Positions 12,311-40,300 of a stretch of 64,000 bases of DNA are shown here, piece by piece. The DNA comes from Chaetorhynchus papuensis (lineage: Eukaryota > Chordata > Aves > Passeriformes > Rhipiduridae), in the NCBI GenBank assembly GCA_013396525.1, contig VWYX01001280.1:62001-126000 (forward strand), read 5' to 3'. Numbering within the stretch: position 1 is the stretch's first letter; each line of letters opens with the position of its first letter. The notes below the pieces were generated by a model. That model was not told the DNA's origin. It ran no database searches and saw nothing but the letters and a program-made list of their open reading frames with translations. Both the position numbers and the translations under genes were made by a program.

Positions 12311-13649
12311 GCCTTCACAAAGCAGTTTCTTATCCTCAGAGGTTGCACCGAAAATCTGAAGGGAAAAATCCACGTAGACACAACTCACAGGGCAGGATTC
12401 AGGTTTAACTCTTCCGGAGAGCTGCCTTCAGTACTTCGCTGGAAGACCTCGGAAATAAATATTTTAGCAGCTCACTGGCTTGGAGTATCGAAGAGTTTAT
12501 AAGGCTGTTCTACAAAGTACAGATGAATATTAAGATATTAAAAGGTAAAACTATGCATAGTACAGAGGGCTTCACTTTTTTTTAATTTCAACGTTTAGAC
12601 TGAAATTCCCTATCCAAATTTCCCCTTCTTTCATTTCTTCCTCCTCTCTCACCTCTATTTAATATGGAATTGTGAAAACGACAGCAGTATTTCTGTTCCA
12701 CACCTTCAGAGTGCACATATTAGGTGTACTCTATAATTTCTCGATCCATTGTAATACTTACTATAAAACCTAAAAAAAAATAGCCTAAAAAAAAGAGCAA
12801 AAATTAAAAAAAAAAACCAACCCTCAAAAAACCCAACCCAAACCAACAAACAAAATAACCCAACCTGGAACAATCCAGTGACTTAACAATTGGAGTCTCC
12901 AGATCACTTTTTAAGTATGAAATGCACTTCAAAAGCAAATACTAGACTGATTTTTAAAGCTGGAGTGTGACCCCTAGGTGGTGCTGACATCCTGTTTTTT
13001 CACGAGGCTTAAGGAACATTCCACTTTATTAAACTGTATCCTGGGCATCACCCCTCAGCAGCCGCCTCCAGGAATGTGCAGTGCAGAGTCAGCAGCTCCA
13101 TTTTCTGTAAATATTTTATTTTAACACAGTTGGTTATAACTGTAGCCACACAGAATAATCTGATTTCCTCTTCAGTGAAGGGGCAGAGTGCACAGCCAGG
13201 TGGTGGCAGTGGAATCTGGATTAATTGTGTACAGTCTGCATTTCAGGAAAGCATTTCGGAAAGAGACCCTCTCTCAGGCCATCAATATAAACACAGAAAA
13301 ATGCATGATATAGTTTGTTCTTTTTTCCCTCTTTCAGATGGTGCCTGAATGTTTCCAAATAATAACTTGATATCACCCTGCATCACCCCCTCCTTCAGTG
13401 ACAAAGTAACCTGGGAAGTATCCCCTGCACAACGTGTAAAACTTTCACAGAAGAAACTGAGAACAGCACAAGAAAATCAGCCCAGTCTGTTCAATTCCAT
13501 TCTTAGGCTACACAACCTGATCAGATTTGAAGAATTCAAGAGATGTTATGGCTGGATGAAGGAGAATCTGATCTCTCACATGCTGAAAAGGAATACACTG
13601 CTCTCATCAAACATTTACCATGGTGCAAAGAAACTCAACCAGATGCTAT

Positions 13650-15887
13650 TTTAAGTTACCCAAACTGATTTATTGACAATTTAAATGTGACATATTTACA
13701 GCACTGTTTCTAAAATAATTTAACAATTTTCATAGATTTATAAAAGTACTGATAAATAGGAGACCCTGACAGTGACCAACCACAAATATTTCCCTATGCT
13801 ACCGAACTACAACAGTAGTTCTTTTCTTTTTTCGTTTTTCTCTTTTTCCTTCTTTTTCTAAGTCCCATAATGGAGCTGCTTTACCTCCACCCAATGTGTA
13901 AAATTGCCAATACCAAAATATAATAAAATGACCATGCAGTGTGAAAGCTGTACCAGAGCAAGTGATTTCAGATGTTAGACTACAGTAAAAATATTACAAT
14001 GCAAAGTGTCTTCCACACAGAATGTACTTGTGAAAAAATAAGCTTTGAAAGAGCTATTGGTTTATTTTTATAGAAATTAAAACCTACAATACTAGTACAG
14101 ACATTTACAGTAACTTCCAATTCTGTGCTAGTTTTCACATATATCTAAAGAGTCAAACAAAACCAGTAATTTACAGACACCACTGCCTTAAGACAGTGGT
14201 TAGTTAGCTTATGGATAAAAAAAAAAAATAAACCAAAACCAAAAGAAGGTGCTGATATAATTTAAGGTTTCGAAATTAATTATATTCCATTCTTCTATGA
14301 CACCAATTATTCTATCCTGGGATCAACAAATTGCTGTGGTAAAGCCATCCATATCTCTCAAGCAGGAAGTCAGTTTGGAAGTTGGAGAGAAGATGGACTT
14401 GCCTGATATGTATCTTAGGTTCCAGTAGACAAAGGAAGTCTCACAAAGCTGGACAATCAGGATCACAGTAAGCAGCAGCATGAGAGATTTGTGGGGTTGG
14501 GATTAAAGCAAACATTTTTTTTTTTTTCCAAAAATGATGAAAAGTACACACCATCTAATCGAATACTTGAAATGTGAAGGTTCTCCTCGTCGGCATCCCT
14601 GATGCCCCATAACACAATGTACACAAACAACAAATACTCACTTTTTGAGAACACATATTGCACAGCAGCGGGTGCAACACCAGAACACTGGTACCCCTGG
14701 CATAAATCTTGTTTTAAAGAGCTGTTTCCAACTATGCTATCCAGAGCAACTCCAAGCCAACGCCCAAACCCAGTAAGAATGGTTTGTGTACATCACTAAC
14801 CCCAAAGTGTTTCAACAACGTGAGAGAAAACACAGGCACTTCAGATTCTTAGTGCACCAAAAGTTATAGGCCACGATTGCAGGACTAGGAACAGCTCAGT
14901 ACCAAGAACAACAGAACTAAACAACGAGCTCTTCCACTGATCAATACAGAAACAAGAACTGTTCACAAAGCACTGGGAAGGAAACCATTCTCAAAACAGT
15001 AACCCAAACAATACATTTAAACGTTTAAGAAAACATAATTGCTGCAAAGCCTAATGTAACACAACATAAACCCTTACTTAGTTCAAAAGATCTAAAGTGT
15101 CCAAATTCCAAAGTCCAAATTCTCTTCTCCCCCCTCCAAAACACCACTACATGCAGTCCATGTGGAAATCCAAATGTGCAAAAAGTTATAACCCACCTTT
15201 AGGAGTGCATCAAAAATAGGCTGACTATTCAAAATATTATTTTAGTGGAAATTTTACAGCACCATAACTAGAATTCCAAGGGAGTTCAGAATTCTTGTTC
15301 TGATAACAAATCAGTTGACACTGTTGATCCTAAAGAACAGAAGAAACATTTTTGCATTTCCTGATATCTGAAAGCCACGGAGAGAAAAAATTCTCATATA
15401 TGCCTAAAATCTTTCTGTAGTTTAAAATGAAATTAAATAATCACATTTGTTGGCAACAAGTTCTCCAAAACAGAGCATTAGTTGTAAATTTAGTAAATCT
15501 GCCAGATTAGGAATTAGAAGTTGCTGGTACCTTGCTTACTTGCAGAAGTACTTTTTTCTTTTTTTTTTGTATGTGTTTTGGGTCGGTTTTATTTCCTAAA
15601 TTGTGCAGTTTGGCCCCTCCCTAGTAAGTGATTTACTATCAGGCTTTGAGAAAAAATGCCTAAGGTCCATTTCTGACCCTCAGCTGCAAGGCAACACACA
15701 GACACATTATATATACCCATGTGTGCACAGAGCACACACACACATATATATAACAGCAGTGCTCCGGTTGTTTTTTTTTGTTTTTTTGTTTTTTTGTTCT
15801 CATTTCCTGGAATTTTCTTTGGTTCAAAGTCCGAGCAAGGAAATTAAAGGACCGAACAAATGGATCATTCTCCAAACACTTCCATCC
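13650..15887 (-). other. PLEKHA1: PLEKHA1 3' untranslated region
   Basis: About 2.2 kb of AT-rich sequence without a coding signal follows the stop. It ends at the best poly(A) signal (13669-13674) with a GT-rich stretch beyond it. Other AATAAA words on the minus strand at 14061-14066 and 15588-15593 could give shorter 3'UTRs. It contains A/T runs and a short CA/TA microsatellite near 15736-15752. The extent is inferred from the poly(A) signal, not from transcripts. Confidence 0.75.
13669..13674 (-). terminator. PLEKHA1: PLEKHA1 distal polyadenylation signal
   Basis: TTTATT on the plus strand is AATAAA on the gene strand. It sits in TGTCAATAAATCAG and is followed about 30-45 bases later by a GT-rich stretch (GGTTGAGTTTCTTTG), the expected arrangement around a cleavage site near 13650. 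Confidence 0.65.
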
Positions 15888-31310
<15,423 letters not shown>

Positions 31311-31330
31311 TTCTGACCCTGGACATCACA

Positions 31331-34300
31331 CTGCACGCAACAAAAAGCACAGGAGGTAAGCAGAGTTCCTTGTTGCTAATTTTAAGACTGCTCTGTGCCT
31401 ACCCCATGACATTTTGAGCAGTTTCAACCAGTAGCTTAAAGAAGTTTCTACGGAAGGGTAAGCGAAGCGTGGCTGCTCCCCACACCGCCACCACTGAATT
31501 TTTACATAGGACTTTCGTACTTCTTTGAAGCAGACCTTTAGCAGATCTAATAGCCTGAGAGTAAAGTTACAAGTGGTAAGCAACAGATGAGCATCAAGAC
31601 TAACTTTGACAAGATCACCGAAAAATAAAAGTTCTCCTTCACGACATGCACAAAATTGAGACAGCAGTGGGGTTACACTTCCTCCTTTGCCATTGCCTCT
31701 CATGGCCCAGGAAGAATCTTTGTCTCGACTGCCCAATGCAATTTTTCATATCTTGCTTAGGCAAATGCAATAAAAAAGCTTTTAGAAAAACTGTTCACAT
31801 TTTTCTCCTACAAAAAGCACTTCATGTCTAACCATGTCTAAGAACAGACATCTTTTCATTCTTATACACTAAACAGGCAAAATGAAGTTGTATGTGCACC
31901 GAGAGAGAGGTGAACACCCTTTGCTCATGGTACTGGGGTCTGAGGGTATCAAGGCTTTTTTTTTTCTTATTTTGGGGGGTTTTGGGGGGATGTCTTTTTA
32001 AAAATTTTTTGTTTGTTTAGCTTTAAAAAATTAAATTAAAAGCTGCATTGTGCCCACCCATTGCCATTTTGCCTGCTTCACCTTTTATGGCTCTGCCTTA
32101 CTGCAGCCTATTGCATCACGGGTTTTGCTTCCTTTTATTTTATGGGGCAGTCATTTTACTTTAAGAGCCAGCCTTGTAAGACCAAAGATAAATTTGCATA
32201 TTCATCTAAAAATGATAAAAATCTGGTTGATGCCAATCTTTCCCAGGGCATGAAAGAAATGATTCAGTCTTTACATTTTGTTACAAAATTCAGAAATAGT
32301 ACAGATCCTAAAATACTAACGTAAGACACAGAAGGTTGAAGCACTTCACACTTCTCATAATTTTCTAACTCTTCCAGCTTTAACCATGTAATGTGGAAGT
32401 TTCATCTTAGTATTTCTTTGAATTCTTTAATACTTTTTTAAGGTTGCTTGATTTAAATACAATTACATACACACACAATGAGACATACACCTGATAATTA
32501 CCTGTAGCAAGCTACTGATATACCACAGCAAAACATGAGACAGAGTTTTTCAAGTGTTGTTTTGGGGAAGAGAATCAGTGTTTATTTTAGGGACTCGGAT
32601 ATCCACATTTTTTGGGGGGGGGAATCAATATACAAACATGTAGAGATATACTTGTATTTACAGCTGTCATTTTATATGCCTAATTAGAATACAAGCAAAA
32701 TTTTGGCTCAACCATTTTGAGAAATGGGTTTTAAAACATCTATGCTTTAAATATGCAAAGGTTTGTTCTTCAATCAAGTAAGAAAATTTACTAAGGTAAT
32801 CTAAATTTTCTCAGTGTGCTCCTCACAATTTAAATACCACAGATCTAAGTCAAGTACTGTAACCAAGTTATAACTATAAGGAATACAAAAATAAACACTT
32901 GAGCACTCAGGACAATATCATTATTTTAACAAACATTCATCAGTAATTCAATTGAAGCTCTTGGGATCACTTCACACTGAAGCAGTATCTCCCTATAAAC
33001 ACATCTGAGGGAAAGCTCAAGGGCAGCTGTTCTCTAAATGACACCTCTAATCTGGCAGAACTTGGCATCACACCTTGTTTTCATTTAAATGAATATAAAA
33101 ATTGCCATTTACCAGTACTGCCCTAAGTTGTGCCAGGTGGTCCCTCACAAAATCATCCAGCACTTCCAGGACACCCTTTAGGCTTCATATCAACAGTTTA
33201 TGAAGCCCAGAAAAGCCCTGTGCCTAAAAAAAGCAAATATTGGTGGCTGGTTTCCTGTCTGAGCAGACTTAAAGCTGTGTTCTCTGCAGATGGGAAGAAA
33301 ACGAAACAAGGAAAACTTGTTTTTGAAACAAGATACGGATTGATTAAGAATCCTTGAATAAAACCAACTGCATTTTCAAAGCACTTTTCCCCTATAAGAG
33401 AATCTATGTTTCAGAAAACCTTTTAAGGAAAATGAAAGGAGGATGCTCATAATGCTCCATTATGAACGTACAATTAGCTAAAGCTGAACTACTGCAATAC
33501 TTGAAATTTTTTTTCCAGGGCAAAAGACAAAACTCAGAAGCTTTTTCTTATTTGTCAATAAACCAACTCTCACAGAAGAAAAAACACCCCAAACCTAAAC
33601 TAATAAAGATTTTCTATTTCAAAGTACTACCAGCTAATTTCTAGCCTACAAAATGATTCTATTTGCACCTACTCTGTGCTCTATGAAAATACAGCATAAA
33701 CTAACACTAATCTAAAAACTTAAATTGTGTTAACTGCTGTTTTCTTCAAATTAGTTTTAAATTCCTCATGGGATTACAGACTTCTACTAGACTGATAGTC
33801 TTAAATAATAAGAAACAAAAAAAAACCCCTTTAACTTTATAATAAATTGAAATCTAACACAGTATCATCCAACCGTTTTCCAGTTTTAAAAGCCTGCTTA
33901 TTACACCACATTACACCTTGGCAAGATTCCCCTGAAAATTAATAGCAATTCTACTCAGCCTTCATTAATGAACCACAATTTGCAATGCACATTAAAAAAA
34001 AAAAATCCATTTGTGCCTTTCTTCCAGCTACTAAAAGGACTGAACACATGACAAAACCACCACCATGATACCCTTCCTGACAACTCTAGACAGACCAAAA
34101 AAGCATTGATGGAATTGCCGTGATTCATACAAGGAACTGAAGAACTCGAATTCCTCAGCGTAGGAAATCTGGCTGGGAGACCACCAGCCTAAGAATTCAT
34201 CAGAACTTCAGCTGAAAATTGTCTTCAGAATACAGATCACGTCTTGCATAGATGAGATTTTTCATTAGATTATTTGAAACAATTATGAAACAAAAATCTC

Positions 34301-37300
34301 CAAGTCTGTACATTTTACAGCATTATTACATGCACCCTTAGTTATTTTCTGCAGCAGAACCTGCAGTACAGAACAGTGTATTAACTCTTCTAGAATCAAG
34401 TATTATAAAAAGATTTTGAGTTCTTAGAAAGGCTGAAGGCATCAAACCTGTTACAGATCACATACAACTTCCTTTCATTTTGCCTTCCCTTCCTGGTGTG
34501 GAGGGGTAGGGCAGAGGAGATGTGGGTCAATGATACAGTGCTGCTTCAGGAAAAATATCCCCGTGGCCCATTTCCTCCTGGTTCTTGCCACAATCCACCA
34601 GAAACTAAGAAATTTTTGAAAACCTATTTTGTGGTGTATAGTAACACCCTGTAAGAACTCAGAAAACTCTCAGCTCCTTAAAATTCTTTCCTGGAGGGCT
34701 GTGTTACAATCCAGACAGGAGGTGCCACTTATTTTTGAAGCCTTACATCCCTCTTTCCAGCAGCAGGGCACTAATTTAAGTAGGTCCATAGCTCATCAGC
34801 CCAGCTTCTCTCTGATTTCCCCTCTCCCCGCTCTCTTCCTCTGAGGTACAACACACACCGACATTCCCCAGCATTTATATCACACACTGAGGGCTGCCTG
34901 GCCTCCTGGGCACCACTATAAATAAAAATCCCACATCACCTTCCCCAGTCTCACTGCAAATGCATGACTGCACAAGTAGGACCTGCAGAGGCACACGAGC
35001 ATCTCCTTTTCACCATTTACAACAGACAGCTTAAACTCTCCTACACGAATTCCTATTTTTAGTTTCCCACCAGCACCTGTGCTTGAGTTCACCTCCATTA
35101 CAGACTGGCTGCAGCCTTCGTATCTTCAAGTACAAGTCTAGACAAGACTCAAGTGAGGTGCCAGATAGCATTTCTATGGCCCAATCTCTCCTTTGACTTG
35201 ATTTCCACAGCTAGGTACAAACCAAGGACCACCGGCTGACTAAAGCAAGAGGAATTTTACGTTTACAAAAAGACCATGCAATAGGCTTTGCACTATCATA
35301 GGAGAGCTTGACTAATAAATACAAGATGAGCACTTAATACCTCTTTATTTTACACATCTTTTCCCCAAGGTGTGGGTATATTTTATCACTTTTATTTCTT
35401 TTATTTAGAGGAACAGTTCTACTTCCTGCTCTTTAACGTGTGGACATTTGGAACTTTGGTTTTAACTTAGCCCAGGAGATGACTTTGGGGTTCTTTTTCT
35501 ATCAGCTAGGAAGATTAAGAAACATACATTACCTACTTACTCATCCCTATGAAATGAAGAACAACCTTCATACACCTCCACTTGATAAATATAAAACGAT
35601 GCCATGAGTCATGCCCATCCCTCCTCCCCACCTCCCTTTTTAAAGCTCTGCTGTTTACAGCAGCTCCAGCAGCACAAAGGGAAGGTAAAGCAGCATCCCC
35701 AGCCTTTCCTGCAGTTCCAGGGACAGCTTAATTAGTGAAGGCTCCTGGCTTTTGCCTAGGCAATTACTCTCAGCTTCCTGCTGTAAATCAGCTGCTCTCC
35801 AGCTGGTCATCTCTTTTACTGACCATTTACTGACTCCCGAGGGGAAGGGATGAGCTCAGACTGTCCTGCTTATCCCCTGAAGAACACAGCAATGAAAGCT
35901 TTCCTTCTTGTGCACTTCCAGAACAAGGAAAGGGAGCAGGGAGGGGGAAATTCCAACCCTAAGACAACCAGCTCAGAACAGCCTCTGAAAACAAGTCACA
36001 TAAATCTTCAAGGGACAGCAGTTCAACTTCTTTTTATTTCCTTGAAAACCTTTCAGCACAGGCAGCCCACTATAGAGAGAACTTATACTATGAGACAACG
36101 TTCCTGCTCACCTTTCATACAACTTCCAAAGTACCAAAAACATGACAAAAAAACCCCCACAAAGAACTAATCCAGGAGCTGGAAGGGTGACTTGGCTGCA
36201 ATTCTTTTGACAACAAAAGATAATTCAAAATTGATGGATTTAAAATTACAAGTCCAGCTTTTCAATTTCCCAAAGATCCTCCACTGACTCATTTTTGTTC
36301 TGGAGGGCACAGCAGACATTGGATACTTCTGTTAACAGAAAAGATGTGACTTTGATTTGCTAGCAGGCTATGACACTCTGATCAACTTTTTAACTACATC
36401 TAAAAATGAGAACTGAAGTCTTCAGGATACACTGCCCCCTAAATTCAGATTCCCTCTTTACAGTAGTCAAAAGGAAGGAAAAACCAGCTGCAAAAGGCCA
36501 GTATTCACCTGTAAGAGAATTCCTAAGCAGAAGTCAGCCTTCCAAATAAAAAACCCTGAAGTACAAGTAGCACTGACCTCTCCTATCCCTGAGCAAACTA
36601 TGAGGGATGTCAAAAGATACATCCCTCCCCCAGTACCTAATCCAACCTCCAAGCAGACCACAGTATAGAAAAATCATCATTGCAGTGATGAATCATCTAA
36701 CAAAACCAGCAGCCTTATCTTGACCTTAAGTCTTACCCAGTCATGACTTACCCAGCTCAAAATGCTGATCTGCTGTTTTCCAGGAACACGTGTTAAATCA
36801 GGGTAAGCCAACCACTCCCATCTTTTCCAGTGTACCTCAGCAAGTCAAATGATTGATCTCATTCAATACTATCCTGTAATGTTGCTTTCACCTCAGAAAA
36901 ATTTCAGTATGTTCTAGGGGAAGGCTCTGAAGTTACCTAAATCCATCATCCCCTGGCCTGTTTCAAGCACTGATCTTCAAGTTCCACGATGGAACAGACT
37001 GGTACTTCCTCAAAACCTTCTGCAGAAATTTCTCTTAATTGATGTTTCCTGTTCTTAACTGAACTATTTTCCTCCATTTTAAGTATTTGCAGTAGCAGCC
37101 AAAGGCTCTGGGATATGATGGAATGAGGAAATGCGCTGCAAAGGATGAAAAACTCCTCTCTATCACTGATCTTTTAAGTCAAACCAAACCAAAACAAAAA
37201 AACCAACCTCACCTATTAATGGTTTTTGCCCAGCTAAAACAATTATTTTAATTGTCCCTCTAAATGCACTGAGCTAACACAAACAAAAGGAAGCATCCTG

Positions 37301-40300
37301 TGCAATGAGGCCATTATAAAAAAACACTCTTGAAATTCATCCATTAATAACTTATGAGTGATGACCAGCTTACAAGGCAATCAAGTAAAATAACAAAGCT
37401 GAGAAACAGCGATAGAACATGTTCAATAACACCAAGTCTTTACAACAGTCAGATGTAATTTTCATCACTTTATATTAAGCCTAGATAATATAGTTACTCA
37501 AAATAAGATATAACCAGAGATAAATACAATAAAGGAAAACAAAATATAGTTACTCTAATTCACTTTGACTTGTATCTCATACAAGCCTCAATAAAAGTTT
37601 TTAAATGCTTATTAATTTCAGTTACATACTAGTTAAAATCCTTCAAAATGCAAGTTCAGAGTTAATTCATATTTACAATTATTTTAAATATTTTTGTCGG
37701 CCTTTTCAAAATTTTGAGTAAGTGCCATCTGCAAAACTCCAAACATGACAAATTAGGTCCTTGTTCTTGAAGATGCTTACATGCTTATTCTACAGGAAGT
37801 GTCCATTCATGACAACCAAAACAAATTAAAAATTAAGCAGGAAATAACCACATTACTTATTAGGATTACTTATTATTACCAGTTAGTCATTAGAAAAAAC
37901 CCTGTTTAATTTCAATAATAAACTAGTAACTGTTTCATCCAGGCCAACCACTCCAAGCACTTGAATTCCACACACTCCCAGCTATTTCAAATTCCCATCT
38001 GAATCAAACTACAAATCCTTGTGAAGCTTATTTGACTTGAGGAAGTCCAACACAAAAAGAAGGTAAGGCTGGTTGAATAACAAAGTTTGCCATTTTTGAG
38101 CCAGTCTTGCTGATTTTCACTCTGAATCCTGGGTATAAACTCAGCAGTATAAATAAACAAAGACCTCCCTGGGAAGTATGCAAGAAATCGAAAGGCCAGC
38201 TGCTTAGGAAATTAGCCATATTTCAGTTTCCACAGAATACTCTTACATTGTTAAAGAAAGGGCTGTAAATAACTGAAATTTTCAGTTCATTTCAAATATC
38301 AAATAAGGAAAAGAACATTATCAGGTGAATACTTGGTTTGATCCCTTTTACAGATATAAAAAGATTTAATGAAAGCAAAGCACACAAAGCTTATCATCAA
38401 TTTTGATTTTATAGATCTAATTTAGCAAATTTGATAAAAAATAAAAGAAAGTGCAATGCTTCACCTACGTTAAAAGTCTGTAAAGGAAAAAAAATCATTG
38501 CTGTTCAATTTTCACCTCATTTCATATTTATAGTACAGACCGTGTTTGTATAATCCACTATGTGGGCCAAAATACCCTCTAATGCAAAGACCTTGATATT
38601 TCCTCCAGAATCCAGCTCACTTATCAATTCTCCAGCTCACTTATCAAATCTATCAGTCCTACACGAGGATTCCCAGAGATTAGGATTAATCTCAGAGCTC
38701 TTCAGTAAGTGCAAGCATAGTGAAAGCTCCTTAGGAAGAACGGGGCTTTGTCTGTCTCATGTAAAAGAACCAATGTGCATTTATAGAACATGCCAGCTCC
38801 TGTTTACCAAGGTGGGAGGAGAAAATTAAGCTCCCATCAAATGACAAAGTTTTTGGGACATTACCCTCCCCCCTCCCTTTTTTTATACATCTTAAATTAA
38901 GAAATTCAAATCCCCCTCTGCCACATTTAATAAAAGTCTCACCCGACACAGAGATAAACCCCATAAAGTGAAAGCTGCTCTGCAGTGACAGGTTTTGTAG
39001 CACGGTGCCAGCACACTAACACTTCACTCGAAGCACATCACTCACTGTAACTTCTCACAGAAATCATTTCCAGCAGCCTTCCTCCTTGGAAGCAAGCCAT
39101 GAGCCCAGGGAATTGTCCTCATGTCAGGTACAGCCCATGCCTGGTTGCTGGCCTTCTTCCTCACCTTCCTCCGTATTTGTGGGATGACACAAATACCAGT
39201 TATTGCCCAGCTGTTGCTCTGCACTGACAAAGGTGTTTCTCAAAACCTCAGTTACGGTGTGTAGAGAGAATAACACCCCTCCACCCACAGAATAATCCCA
39301 AAAGTACCAGGCAGGCTCCTGGCATTTTGTGGGATTGTTGTCTGACCTACACACAGCAAGGGAGAAACACTCCAGAAGAATCCCAAGTCCTGTGTACATC
39401 CAACAAGCCTGGAAATCCTGGACACATCATGAGCATGCAACAGGCTGGGTTTCAACACTCTGTACTGCTGCCTCCCACAAAAAAGGCAGCAAATGAACCT
39501 CCTGAAGGAATCATGCTCCTCCACCCAAAAATCAGGACACCAGCACAAAGTAGGAAGATATTATAGATAAATTACAGCATCTGCAGTGAACTTGATTTAA
39601 GGAAGAAACAAAAGAAAAAGGTTAATGATAAAAAAAATCAAGATAACCAAATCCTGAAGTCCTGAAGCAGCAGACACACTTCTGAAGCAAGAACATCCTT
39701 TGAGTTACCCAACCTTCCAGCACTGGTGCACACACAGGCATGGAGTCTACCAGAGAGAGAAATAACTTGCCAGCTGAATTATTAGCACAGCCTAAATTCC
39801 CATCTGTCATTCTAAACCTCCCTAAAGAGTTAACCAACATATTTAACAACATCTTTTGAAGTGCAGTTTTAAGAGGACTGCTCACTCTTACAACAAACCT
39901 GGCATGTAACTGTTTTAGTGCTTAACAGAAGAACACTTAATTAAGTCACTAGTCTGAACAAGTTCCAACACATTTTCTTGGACATGGGATGTAAATGTGG
40001 CGGGTACCAAAGCACCCCGGGAGAGCATACACATCAAAACAATTACATATTAAACGAATTAATTTATCACCTATCTGTCAGTATAGAGAGACTGCTCCTG
40101 GGAGTGTTGACTCTCAACAATGAATACATGTTTGCAAAGCTTGATAATTGCTGTCTAGTCTACATTTTCAATTTATAGCAATGACAGTGCCTTATTTTCA
40201 TGAGAAGGATTTTTAAATCCAAAATACTTTTTACTCTGTAGCATTACTAAAGACACTGCTCATTAAAGGTGGCTGCAAATTCTTTTTCCCTTTGGGGGAG

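Larger units (their letters stand above)
9230..13649. other. intergenic region between PLEKHA1 3' end and the gapped CpG island
   Basis: About 4.4 kb without a recognisable gene. It holds an A run (about 9256-9275), a 26-base tandem duplication (10405-10456), an interrupted TA tract near 10130-10166, and two stretches that look like regulatory DNA (9480-9735 and 12050-12310). In primates ARMS2 sits in the corresponding interval; nothing like it is seen here. Confidence 0.6.
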
